64,000 bases of DNA from Echinicola sp. 20G. GTDB taxonomy: Bacteria > Bacteroidota > Bacteroidia > Cytophagales > Cyclobacteriaceae. Numbering within the stretch: position 1 is the first letter of the stretch; the number at the start of each line of letters is the position of its first letter. Of the stretch, positions 1 to 7,526 are shown piece after piece. The stretch covers positions 3,664,501 to 3,728,500 of the forward strand of contig NZ_AP024154.1 in assembly GCF_015533855.1 (NCBI RefSeq), given 5' to 3'. A program made the translations under genes and the position numbers. Below the pieces are notes generated by a model, which saw only the letters and a program-made list of their open reading frames with translations, was not told where the DNA came from and did no database searches.

Positions 1-1
1 C

Positions 2-274
2 AGAGCCATTTTGGCGGATCCAAGAATATTGATCTTGGATGAGGCCACTTCCAATTTGGATACGGAAAGTGAAACATTGATTCAGGCCAGTTTGAAAGAA
101 CTGATGAAGGGAAGGACCACTTTTGTGATTGCCCACCGGTTAAGCACTATTCGTCAGGCCAATCAGATTTTGGTGGTAGAGAAGGGACAAATTGTAGAGC
201 GTGGAAGGCATGAAGAACTGATGGAAAAGCAGGGAAGATATTATGATCTGTATACTTATCAGGCGAGGATTTAG
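2..274 (+). CDS. ABC exporter ATPase, C-terminal fragment
   Basis: This is the last 90 codons of an ATP-binding cassette protein whose start lies before the window. It reads open from base 2. The Walker B stretch (LILDEATS), the D-loop (SNLD) and the H-loop (VIAHRLSTI) are visible in the usual order, followed by the short tail typical of exporters with fused membrane and ATPase domains (MsbA or lipid/multidrug type). The protein would hydrolyse ATP at the cytoplasmic face of the inner membrane. Which substrate it moves cannot be told from this part. The stop at 272-274 is a TAG. Confidence 0.9.
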   Translation, partial: RAILADPRILILDEATSNLDTESETLIQASLKELMKGRTTFVIAHRLSTIRQANQILVVEKGQIVERGRHEELMEKQGRYYDLYTYQARI

Positions 275-275
275 A

Positions 276-350
276 ATGAAGTACGAAGTATAATGTAGGA
301 GGTAGGAAGAGGGAAGTACGAAGAGGGAAGTGCGAAGAACGAAGTTGGGA
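276..350. repeat. Purine-rich degenerate short repeat
   Basis: The stretch after the ABC gene repeats variants of GAAGTACGAAG and GGGAAGTRCGAAGA several times, giving an almost pure purine strand. No gene fits it. Such tracts occur between genes in related Bacteroidota (from memory). Function unknown. Confidence 0.5.
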
Positions 351-414
351 ATATTGAGTAAGAAGATGAAAAATTGTAAGGGCAGGCTTCTGATGATTTA
401 TTCGGAATGATTTT

Positions 415-461
415 GTCAGGTCGAGCTTGTCTTTGTCGCAAGACAGGTGAAGTCGAGCCCC
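415..461. repeat. Possible dispersed intergenic repeat with dyad
   Basis: Two TCGAGC copies flank a small dyad (TGTCTT...AAGACA, 6-bp arms). The wording resembles dispersed intergenic repeats of Bacteroidota, but only one copy is visible here, so the call is tentative. Confidence 0.25.
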
Positions 462-473
462 TTGCATTAAATT

Positions 474-505
474 GAAAAAGCTGTTCCTGATTTGCAATCA
501 GGAAC
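474..505 (-). terminator. Terminator of the BlaI/M56 operon
   Basis: A perfect 10-bp stem (GTTCCTGATT / AATCAGGAAC, loop TGC, 483-505) is followed on the minus strand by a run of T (complement of 474-478). It sits 27 bases after the stop of the M56 gene. Confidence 0.7.
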
Positions 506-532
506 TAGCAATAAAATGGATTTACAATCCTT

Positions 533-2182
533 TTAACATTTATCATTTTTTTTGGGCTTGAAATAAGGTATATAATTAAAACCTATTCCGTTTTGCTTGC
601 TTTCTCCTTTGATGGCTTCTGATGGAGTTTTGACATTGTATTTCTCTTTTTCCCATGGTGGGATTCTTTCGTAGATTTTTTGCAAAACATCGATGTCACT
701 ACCTAATTTTCCTTTATAAAGTTGAGGGTTACTTTGATGTTGGTTATAAATCTCAATGGCTTTGGAGTATACAGATTTTTGATCATATAGGGATTTTGAC
801 AAAATATAACTTTTATAGTAAGCATTATGTGTCATTAAATTTAATTGATAAACGTGCTTTCCATAGTTTATAGCATTTTTCTCTAATTTACTTTTTACAA
901 AAAATGCTATTTCATCAGGGTTTAAATCATTTAGTTCTTCATTATTTATTCTTTTTCCATCAAGCCATACTCCATAAGTATTGCTGTCTTTCCATTCATT
1001 TATTAAAGATTGTGAGATCTTCATTTTAGAAGGAATAGTAGGAGCTGGTACAAATGGGACATGCGTAATGGTTTGTCGTTGGTTTTCGGTCATTTGATCC
1101 CAAATTTCCCTGAGCCTTGGAATATCCAATTTACCTAAAGACTTATTGCCGTTTTCGTCAATGGAGCTTTGGATTAACGTTTCATATTCTTTTACTAAAT
1201 CCTTACTTTGAGTAGGATTGTTTTGGCTTATTTTGGCAGTTATTTGTACTGTGTCTTTTTTTGGGATTTCTTGATTTTGTTTCATGCCTACAATAAAAAT
1301 GATTCCTAAAGCTAAGGGAGTAGCCAAAAGTATTTTAATTGCTGTTTTTGGCCAATTTTTGGTCTTGTTCATCATGGTTATTCGGTTTTTGGTCAGTGAA
1401 TATTTTGAATAGCTTACCAAGTGGTTTTGCTGATGTTGCTGAGCATAGGATAGTAGCAGGTATTGATAGCTTTTTTTGTCTTGGAACTTGTTGAGTACTG
1501 CCTCATCGGCAATAAATTCATGGTTGATTTGGATGGCTTTTTTATAAAGGTGAAATATCGGATTGAACCAGAAAATGACCTTCAGTACTTCAATGAATAA
1601 AATGTCCAAGCTGTGCCATTGATGAGCATGGACAGCTTCATGATGAAGCAACTGGTGAGGAACGACTCCTTCATGAAACTGAGACCTGTCCAGAAAAATA
1701 AACCTTAAGAAGGTGAAGGGAAGATCTTTTCCTGAACTTAGTACAATCTTAAATGAGCCTTTATCGATTCTCTCACACATTTTAATCTTTGAGTACAGTT
1801 TGTGCAGATGGATCAACAAACGAATAATAAGTACAAGTGATACCAAGAAAGAAATGGCCATTAGAATGGTCTTCAGTGGTTGGATTGGCAGTGAGTCCAC
1901 CTTGCTTGTTGTTTCCAAAATGGCGGGGGGAGAATTGGTCTCCACTTGCTCTAAAGGAAGCATTTCTTCAACTGTAAAATGGGTGAAAGTAGGAGTGGCT
2001 TTTACTACTTTCGTATAAGGTTTTAGAGGAGATGGAATGAAAGGGACACACAATGAAAAGATGAGACTTCCCAAAAGAAAACACCGATTGAATTGGTAGG
2101 CTTTCTCTTTGGATAAGAGAAAGTGGTAAGCCAAGTATAAAATTAACAGGCTTATTGTGGATTTGATCAAATAGACAATCAT
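533..2182 (-). CDS. BlaR1-like M56 family metallopeptidase
   Basis: A 549-residue membrane protein of the BlaR1/MecR1 (M56) family. Four or so hydrophobic segments lie in the first ~300 residues, and the zinc motif HEAVH is near residue 180, with the downstream HEFIADE helix typical of the family. Such proteins sense an outside signal and cleave the partner BlaI repressor. The C-terminal ~240 residues are not a penicillin-binding domain. They form an unrecognised region with two loosely similar stretches (around REIWDQM and LQKIYERI). The ATG overlaps the stop of the upstream blaI-like gene by 4 bases (ATGA), so the two are translationally coupled. The signal sensed is unknown and I do not infer beta-lactam resistance. 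Confidence 0.85.
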   Translation of the reverse strand: MIVYLIKSTISLLILYLAYHFLLSKEKAYQFNRCFLLGSLIFSLCVPFIPSPLKPYTKVVKATPTFTHFTVEEMLPLEQVETNSPPAILETTSKVDSLPIQPLKTILMAISFLVSLVLIIRLLIHLHKLYSKIKMCERIDKGSFKIVLSSGKDLPFTFLRFIFLDRSQFHEGVVPHQLLHHEAVHAHQWHSLDILFIEVLKVIFWFNPIFHLYKKAIQINHEFIADEAVLNKFQDKKSYQYLLLSYAQQHQQNHLVSYSKYSLTKNRITMMNKTKNWPKTAIKILLATPLALGIIFIVGMKQNQEIPKKDTVQITAKISQNNPTQSKDLVKEYETLIQSSIDENGNKSLGKLDIPRLREIWDQMTENQRQTITHVPFVPAPTIPSKMKISQSLINEWKDSNTYGVWLDGKRINNEELNDLNPDEIAFFVKSKLEKNAINYGKHVYQLNLMTHNAYYKSYILSKSLYDQKSVYSKAIEIYNQHQSNPQLYKGKLGSDIDVLQKIYERIPPWEKEKYNVKTPSEAIKGESKQNGIGFNYIPYFKPKKNDKC

Positions 2183-2550
2183 TGCTTTTTGTTTTCAATT
2201 TGGCGATCAATCAACTGCTTGAGTTCTTTTAGTTCTTCTTGACTAAGGTCTGTTTCCGAGGTAAAGAAAGAAGCAAACTGAGAAGGACTGTCATCAAAGA
2301 AATTCTTAATAATTCCTTTTACCTGCTTACTGAAGTAAGCACTTTTTTTAATCAATGGGTAGTACTCCCTTGAATTGCCATAGGTTCTGAATGCGATGAA
2401 TTTTTTGGATGTCATTCTTTTTAACAAGGTAGCAATGGTGGTAGGTGCTGGCTTGGGTTCGGGATATGCTTCGAGCAAGTCCTTCATAAAGGCCTTTTCC
2501 ATTTTCCAGAGGTAATTCATCAATTGTTCTTCGCTTGGAGCAAGTTTCAT
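2179..2550 (-). CDS. BlaI/MecI/CopY family transcriptional repressor
   Basis: A 123-residue winged-helix repressor when started at the ATG at 2550 (protein begins MKLAPSEEQ). A longer open frame to 2628 has no family similarity in its extra 26 residues and would cover the operator. Family features are the LxxxEEQLMNYLW start, the PTTIATLLKRMTSKKF recognition-helix region and the acidic C-terminal dimerisation and cleavage region. It should repress its own operon until cleaved through the M56 partner. The operon order, repressor first and then peptidase, is normal for Bacteroidota. Confidence 0.9.
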   Translation of the reverse strand: MKLAPSEEQLMNYLWKMEKAFMKDLLEAYPEPKPAPTTIATLLKRMTSKKFIAFRTYGNSREYYPLIKKSAYFSKQVKGIIKNFFDDSPSQFASFFTSETDLSQEELKELKQLIDRQIENKKQ

Positions 2551-2586
2551 TTCTACAATATTAGATTTTGTTCTATAAATGTAGAA
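2551..2586 (-). promoter_or_regulatory. Candidate BlaI operator
   Basis: Directly before the blaI-like ATG lies a dyad TTCTA-TAAATG-TAGAA (2571-2586) plus a further half-site TTCTACA (2551-2557), which also forms a 7-bp inverted repeat with TGTAGAA (2580-2586). Known BlaI/MecI operators are TACA/TGTA dyads in this position, so autoregulation is likely. Confidence 0.6.
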
Positions 2587-2621
2587 TAAAAATTCAATTA
2601 AAAAAATAGTTTGAATAAATT

Positions 2622-2658
2622 TTATCACAAATAGCTATGAAATAGACATTTGTGATAA
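2622..2658. repeat. Perfect 11-bp inverted repeat
   Basis: TTATCACAAAT and ATTTGTGATAA are separated by 15 bases, upstream of the blaI-like gene. There is no T-run on either side, so it is not a terminator. It could be a second operator or an RNA hairpin. Function unknown. Confidence 0.45.
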
Positions 2659-2796
2659 GGTTATCTGAAAAAGAATTACCCAAGCAGATTTGATAGTTTT
2701 AGGCTTAGAACTCTATAAAAAATGATTTAGCAACTTTCTATAAAAGTCAATAAGGGAAATGTGCTAAAAAGTAACTGTTAAAATAAACTGGGAGGA

Positions 2797-2832
2797 TAGG
2801 CCTTAAATACTCTTTTAAGTAATTAAGGCCTA
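2797..2832. terminator. Terminator-like hairpin after the fucose operon
   Basis: TAGGCCTTAA and TTAAGGCCTA form a perfect 10-bp stem 17 bases beyond the stop of the last fucose-operon gene. The T-run follows it on the plus strand (ATACTTTTTTG) rather than on the operon strand, so its direction is uncertain. Confidence 0.5.
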
Positions 2833-2848
2833 ATACTTTTTTGTTTAA

Positions 2849-3181
2849 CTATAACTCAAATACTTGTTTCATTACTTGCCATTTTTCCCCTTCAGGAACT
2901 CCCGGGAGACCTTGTTGGTAAGTCCACATCAGGTCTTCCCATTCTTTTACTTTAGGATTGGCAGCATCCATTTTAGCTTTTTTCTCGAATGTAAAATCAT
3001 CATCTGCCTCCATTACCATAAACAACCGGTTTTCCCATCGGTAAATGTCCATACGGCTGATTCCTGCATCCTTGATACTTTTTTTGATTTCTGGCCACAC
3101 CTCCTGATGGTAGTCTTCGTACTCTTTGATCAATTGGTGATCGTTTTTTAGATCCAAGGCCATGGTATATAACTTGCTCAT
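2849..3181 (-). CDS. RhaM-family sugar mutarotase (probably L-fucose)
   Basis: A 110-residue protein of the L-rhamnose mutarotase (RhaM/YiiL) family. It shows the conserved MALDL start, EYEDYHQEVWPE, the RMDIYRWENRLFMVMEADDDF core and a W-rich C-terminus (WEDLMWTYQQGLPG). These enzymes interconvert the anomers of a 6-deoxy-sugar. It is the last gene of an operon for fuconate breakdown, so here the substrate is more likely L-fucose than rhamnose. That is inferred from context only. Ten bases separate its start from the stop of the lactonase gene. Confidence 0.8.
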   Translation of the reverse strand: MSKLYTMALDLKNDHQLIKEYEDYHQEVWPEIKKSIKDAGISRMDIYRWENRLFMVMEADDDFTFEKKAKMDAANPKVKEWEDLMWTYQQGLPGVPEGEKWQVMKQVFEL

Positions 3182-3190
3182 TTTGATAAA

Positions 3191-4018
3191 TTAAGAAATG
3201 CCATAAAATTTAGCGGCGGTCAAGCCCATTACATCGGCTTGTTCGTTTGTACTTAAAGATAAAATGTAATTCTTTACAATGGATACATTTTTAGGATAAT
3301 CAGCTGCCAAAAGTGCTACAGGCCAGTCTGATCCGAACATCAGTCTTTTGGTGCCAAAAGCCTCAAATACCACATCCATATAAGGAGTCAGATCTGCCTT
3401 GGTCCACTTATCCCAGTTGGCTTCGGTCACCATCCCCGATACTTTGCAGCAAACATTGTCAAAGCCCGCAATGACCTTTATGTTTTCTGCCCACTCGTCT
3501 ATTTTACCATCTTTGATATACGGTTTGGCCAAGTGGTCAATGACAAAAGGCTGGTTGGGGAAGCTTTTTACCAAATCAATTGAAGCTTCCAAATGGTGAG
3601 GAAAAATCAAAATGTCATAAGTAAAATCGTATTTTTCCAGTAAAGCAAGTCCTTTTCTGAAAGCAGTATCGGCCATTAATGATGGTGGTTGCCCTTGCAG
3701 GATCATCCGAAAACCACACATGGTACTATTATCGCTGTATTTTTCTAAATCAGCTTGGACATTTTTGCCACAAAGGTCTACCCAACCCACTACTTTTTTG
3801 ATCCAAGGATTTTTTTCGGCCAGTCCCAATAAAAACTCATTTTCTTCCAATGATTCATCTGCCTGAACCGCTACGGTGCCATCAAATCCTTCTTGATCCA
3901 ATAAAGGTTTGAGGTCAGAAGGGAGGAAATCCTTTCGGATTATGGACATGTTTTCATCAATCCAGGCATGCTTTATAGGATTGTATTTCCAAAAATGTTG
4001 GTGGGCATCTATTTTCAT
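3191..4018 (-). CDS. Amidohydrolase family protein, probable L-fuconolactonase
   Basis: A 275-residue metal-dependent hydrolase of the amidohydrolase-2 type when started at the ATG at 4018 (MKIDAHQHFW). A 13-residue longer frame would run into the upstream hairpin. The N-terminal HxH metal motif (AHQHFW), the central HHLE histidines, the DHLAKP motif and the C-terminal GSDWPV aspartate are all present. Relatives hydrolyse L-fuconolactone or L-rhamnonolactone to the open acid. Its place in an operon with L-fuconate dehydratase supports fuconolactonase. The protein has no signal peptide and is cytoplasmic. Confidence 0.82.
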   Translation of the reverse strand: MKIDAHQHFWKYNPIKHAWIDENMSIIRKDFLPSDLKPLLDQEGFDGTVAVQADESLEENEFLLGLAEKNPWIKKVVGWVDLCGKNVQADLEKYSDNSTMCGFRMILQGQPPSLMADTAFRKGLALLEKYDFTYDILIFPHHLEASIDLVKSFPNQPFVIDHLAKPYIKDGKIDEWAENIKVIAGFDNVCCKVSGMVTEANWDKWTKADLTPYMDVVFEAFGTKRLMFGSDWPVALLAADYPKNVSIVKNYILSLSTNEQADVMGLTAAKFYGIS

Positions 4019-4046
4019 CAAGTAGTTCTTTTGGGTAAGACAAATA

Positions 4047-4076
4047 AAACCTGCCAATCCAAAGACTGGCAGGTTT
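4047..4076 (-). terminator. Intercistronic hairpin (attenuator or weak terminator)
   Basis: AAACCTGCCA and TGGCAGGTTT make a perfect 10-bp stem with a 10-base loop in the gap between the FAH-family gene and the lactonase gene. On the operon strand it is followed by TATTTGT, a weak T tract. It may lower or process downstream message within the operon. Confidence 0.55.
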
Positions 4077-4097
4077 AAATATAATTAAAGGATTAAA

Positions 4098-4955
4098 TTA
4101 TCCCTTATAGTTTACAGCAGTTTGGCTAGAAGTTCCCAGTCCATCAATGCCAAGTTCCACTACATCACCTTCCTTGAGGTAGGTAGGAGGGGTCAATCCC
4201 AAACCAACACCTGCAGGAGTACCTGTGGAAATAATATCACCAGGCAATAAGGTCATATAATTACTTAAGTGACTGATCAAAGTTGGGATGTCAAATACCA
4301 AGTCAGAAGTATTACTGTTCTGAAGCATTTTACCATTTACTTTTAACCATAAATTTAAGTTATGAGGATCTTCAATTTCATCTTTGGTTACTAAGTATGG
4401 ACCTAAAGGAGAGAAGTTGTCATTACTTTTTCCTTTTACCCATTGACCACCATGGCTCAATTGGAAGTCACGCTCAGAAACGTCATTAAGCAAGCAATAA
4501 CCTGCGATATAATCCATGGCATCTTCCTTGGCCACATAGCTGGCTTTTTTACCGATCATTACAGCCAATTCCACTTCCCAATCCGTCTTTTCAGAGTTCC
4601 TTGGGATAATGATATTATCATTTGGTCCGCAAAGGGAAGAAGTGGCTTTCATAAAGATGACTGGTTGCTTAGGTACTTCCATGCCGCTTTCTTTGGCATG
4701 AAGTGAATAGTTAAGGCCAATGCAAATGATCTTTGAAGGACGCTTGATAGGAGGCCCTAATCTGGTTTCATTGCTCACAACTGGACAATCAGCTTCATTG
4801 CTTTCCAACCAAGCTGCCAATTTATTCAATCCGTCGGCTTCTAAAAATTCTTCGGTCCAATCTTGGCCAAATCCGCTACAGTCAATACGGGTTCCATCTG
4901 CTTTTTCAATTCCTGGCTTTTCTTGGCCAGCATTTCCAAATCTTAATAATTTCAT
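4098..4955 (-). CDS. FAH-family hydrolase, probable 2,4-diketo-3-deoxy-L-fuconate hydrolase
   Basis: A 285-residue fumarylacetoacetate hydrolase family protein. The family core begins at IICIGLNYSLHAKE near residue 76, with the metal-binding EVELAVMIG and NDVSERDFQ, then KGKSNDNFSPLGPY and GDIISTGTPAGVG. In the non-phosphorylative fucose route this family splits 2,4-diketo-3-deoxy-L-fuconate to pyruvate and L-lactate, the last step. The operon neighbours (dehydratase, SDR, lactonase, mutarotase) support that use. Many relatives are annotated ureidoglycolate lyase, but nothing here suggests purine breakdown. Confidence 0.85.
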   Translation of the reverse strand: MKLLRFGNAGQEKPGIEKADGTRIDCSGFGQDWTEEFLEADGLNKLAAWLESNEADCPVVSNETRLGPPIKRPSKIICIGLNYSLHAKESGMEVPKQPVIFMKATSSLCGPNDNIIIPRNSEKTDWEVELAVMIGKKASYVAKEDAMDYIAGYCLLNDVSERDFQLSHGGQWVKGKSNDNFSPLGPYLVTKDEIEDPHNLNLWLKVNGKMLQNSNTSDLVFDIPTLISHLSNYMTLLPGDIISTGTPAGVGLGLTPPTYLKEGDVVELGIDGLGTSSQTAVNYKG

Positions 4956-5044
4956 TTTTTGGTTATTCTTTTGAGGTAAATATAAATGACTTACCTGTTA
5001 ATAGATTATTTGAAAATAGAGGCTTTCTCATTTGTCTGAAATTT

Positions 5045-5157
5045 AGTCATCATGAGCGAAGAGAAGTGATCTCTAAGTATTCATATTGTACATATGCGAA
5101 GATTTCCTGCCTTCCGTCAGGCAAGCTTCTCTTGGCCAACGCTACATACGTAATGAC
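5045..5157. repeat. Degenerate palindromic intergenic repeat
   Basis: About 113 bases whose ends read AGTCATCATGAGCGAAG and ...CGTAATGACG, with GATCTCT and GAAGATTTC inside and a small internal hairpin (TGCCT...AGGCA). The arms are a decayed inverted pair resembling the common Bacteroidota repeat of the form GTCATTGCGAGCGAAG...AATGAC (from memory). It lies between the FAH and SDR genes of one operon, so it is transcribed with them. Confidence 0.5.
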
Positions 5158-5182
5158 GTGGATTTTGAGATAGCCTCTTTTA

Positions 5183-5938
5183 TTACATTTTTAGATTCAC
5201 AAATCCACCGTCAATAGGGTAGTTGCCACCTGTTAGGAAGGATGATTCGTCCTTGCAAAGGTAAAATGCCATGGCGGCAATTTCCTCTGGGGTACCCATT
5301 CTTCCGATAGGCTGGGTAGCAGCCAATTTATCAAACATTTCCTTTTCCTGTCCAGGGTAGTTTTTAGCCAAAAATCCATCTACAAAAGGAGTGTGGACAC
5401 GACCTGGAGCGATGCTATTTACACGGATATTATAAGAAACGTAATCTCTGGCCATAGAAAGGGTCATGGCAAACACAGCTCCCTTGGTCATGGAATAAGC
5501 AAATCGATCAGGAATCCCAATCGTGGAAGCTACAGAGGCCATGTTGACGATGGAACCACCGTTTTCCTTCATTTTAGGAAGAGCTGCTATGCTGCAATTA
5601 TAGATGCCTTTTACATTGACTTGGTAAAGTCTATCAAAATCAGCTTCGGAAGTGTTTTCTAAATTGCCAACATGAGAAACTCCTGCGTTGTTGATCAATA
5701 CATCGATATTTCCAGGGATAGATGCAATGGTACTTTTCATGGCATCGGTTTTAGAAACATCACCTTGTAAAAAAGTAACCTGATAACCTTTTTCAGTTAG
5801 GTCCTGAGCCACTTTTTCCCCTGATTGCTGATCAAAATCAATGAAATAAACGTTTCCTCCTTCTTGGGCAAAGCGGGATGTCATGGCCAGACCAATTCCA
5901 CTTGCACCTCCGGTAATTAAAATAGTTTTATTTTTCAT
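5183..5938 (-). CDS. SDR oxidoreductase, probable 2-keto-3-deoxy-L-fuconate dehydrogenase
   Basis: A 251-residue classical short-chain dehydrogenase started at the ATG at 5938 (MKNKTILITGG); an upstream TTG in the same frame adds six residues. It has the nucleotide-binding TGGASGIG, NNAG, the active-site Ser and YSMTK motif, and the SIAPGRVHTPF and FLTGGNYPIDGG segments. In the fuconate pathway such an enzyme oxidises 2-keto-3-deoxy-L-fuconate to the 2,4-diketo acid with NAD+. The assignment to that step comes from operon context. An L-fucose dehydrogenase role is the main alternative, since no other dehydrogenase is in the operon. Confidence 0.82.
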   Translation of the reverse strand: MKNKTILITGGASGIGLAMTSRFAQEGGNVYFIDFDQQSGEKVAQDLTEKGYQVTFLQGDVSKTDAMKSTIASIPGNIDVLINNAGVSHVGNLENTSEADFDRLYQVNVKGIYNCSIAALPKMKENGGSIVNMASVASTIGIPDRFAYSMTKGAVFAMTLSMARDYVSYNIRVNSIAPGRVHTPFVDGFLAKNYPGQEKEMFDKLAATQPIGRMGTPEEIAAMAFYLCKDESSFLTGGNYPIDGGFVNLKM

Positions 5939-6016
5939 AATATTTCTAACTTCCAAAATCTAATTTGAAAGCTAATTTATTTTTTATTAAAAGCTGTCCT
6001 GTGGAATACTGAGCAT

Positions 6017-7330
6017 TTAGGCTTTCGCCGGTTCTTCATTCCACACAGGGCCGCTTGTAAAATCATATTCTTCCAATGATTCAGCTTTCATTTCAATGCT
6101 GTATCCAGGCAATAATGGAGCTTGATAGCGACCATTTTTGATTACTACAGGGTCAATAAAATGTTCATGAAGGTGGTCCACATATTCAATGACCCTGCCT
6201 TCCATGGTCCCACTTATCGAAATATAATCCAACATGGAAAGGTGTTGTACGTATTCACAAAGCCCTACGCCTCCTGCATGAGGACAAACAGGAATATCAA
6301 ATTTCTTGGCAATCAACATAATTGCCAAGTTTTCATTGACTCCACCTACGCGGCAGCTGTCTATTTGGCAAATCTGCAAAGCGCCAGCTTTCATCAGTTG
6401 TTTGAAGATCACCCTGTTTTGGCAGTGTTCACCAGTAGCCACTAAAATAGGCTTTACCCCATCACTAATGGCTTTATGTCCCAAGATATCATCTGGGCTG
6501 GTAGGCTCTTCAATCCACAGTGGGTTAAATTTAGCCAATTGTTTCATGTTTTCAATGGCTTCACTCACTTCCCAGCGTTGGTTGGCATCCATCATCAAGT
6601 ACATGTCATTTCCGATTTCTTCACGGATAATGGCCGCGCGACGCATGTCATCTTCAAGATTTGCCCCTACCTTCATTTTGATATGTTTCCAGCCTTCTTG
6701 TTTGGCTTCTCGGCATAGTCTCCTGATTTTTTCATCAGAGTAGCCCAACCAACCTGCTGAAGTGGTATATCCTGGATAACCGTTTTCCTCCAAGAATTGA
6801 ATACGCTCTTCCTTTCCTTTGGCTGTTTCCTTTAGGATTTCCAATGCTTCTTCTTTGGTCAAAACATCGGTGATATACGTGAAGTCCACGCAAGAAAGGA
6901 GTTTCTCTGGCGACATTTCACCTAAAAGCTTCCACAATGGTTTTTTCTCAGCTTTGGCATAAAGGTCCCAAACAGCATTAACCAATGCACCAGTAGCCAA
7001 ATGAACAACTCCTTTTTCTGGGCCCAACCATCTGATTTGGCTATCACTGTTTACTTCTCTCCAAAATGCACCCATATCTGCAGTGATATCGGCCAAATCT
7101 TTTCCAACTACATGATGAGCTATGGCCTCTAGGGCTGCACAGCAAATTTCATTGCCCCGCCCGATGGTAAAAGTAAGTCCGTGACCCTCCAAATCATCCT
7201 GATTGGTTTTCAGAATGATATATGCTGCGGAGTAATCCGGATCGGGGTTCATCGCATCTGACCCATGCTTTTCTCTACTGGTAGGAAATCTAATGTCCTT
7301 TACCAGATAGTCGATAATTTTGATACTCAT
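6017..7330 (-). CDS. L-fuconate dehydratase (enolase superfamily)
   Basis: A 437-residue enolase-superfamily enzyme with the L-fuconate dehydratase pattern. It has an N-terminal capping domain (FPTSREKHGSDAMNPDPDYSAAY), the KMK catalytic lysine pair (HIKMKVG), metal ligands in MMDANQRW, WIEEPTSPDD and ATGEHCQNR, and the catalytic histidine in CPHAGGVGLCEY. It dehydrates L-fuconate to 2-keto-3-deoxy-L-fuconate in the cytoplasm. Full length matches the family. It is the first gene of the operon and is divergent from an AraC-type regulator, so it probably lies just after the regulated promoter. Confidence 0.92.
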   Translation of the reverse strand: MSIKIIDYLVKDIRFPTSREKHGSDAMNPDPDYSAAYIILKTNQDDLEGHGLTFTIGRGNEICCAALEAIAHHVVGKDLADITADMGAFWREVNSDSQIRWLGPEKGVVHLATGALVNAVWDLYAKAEKKPLWKLLGEMSPEKLLSCVDFTYITDVLTKEEALEILKETAKGKEERIQFLEENGYPGYTTSAGWLGYSDEKIRRLCREAKQEGWKHIKMKVGANLEDDMRRAAIIREEIGNDMYLMMDANQRWEVSEAIENMKQLAKFNPLWIEEPTSPDDILGHKAISDGVKPILVATGEHCQNRVIFKQLMKAGALQICQIDSCRVGGVNENLAIMLIAKKFDIPVCPHAGGVGLCEYVQHLSMLDYISISGTMEGRVIEYVDHLHEHFIDPVVIKNGRYQAPLLPGYSIEMKAESLEEYDFTSGPVWNEEPAKA

Positions 7331-7526
7331 CTATATTTTAAAGTATTAGTTGATATTCTTGTCCAATTAATAATGCAAGGTGGAATTTTATCTTAAAAAC
7401 TACTACATTAATCTTAGTTATATATAATACTATTTTTGCTTTAAAATTCTTTTTGTTGATTTGGTTCGATAATATTTGTATTATTGGGGTGAGCAAAAGC
7501 TTACAATGCCCAACTTATTTTAGAAC
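7331..7526. promoter_or_regulatory. Divergent promoter region, fucose operon / AraC regulator
   Basis: A 196-base AT-rich gap between the divergent dehydratase and AraC genes must hold both promoters. Near the regulator side I see TAATATTTG, close to the Bacteroidota -7 pattern TAnnTTTG. No clear AraC-type direct repeat stands out. Confidence 0.4.

Noticed and set aside
147..497. 116-codon minus-strand open frame at the left edge
   Set aside because: It runs antisense over the ABC gene and a purine-rich repeat and has no protein-like features.
533..2550. Beta-lactam resistance locus
   Set aside because: The M56 protein lacks a penicillin-binding sensor domain and no beta-lactamase gene is near.
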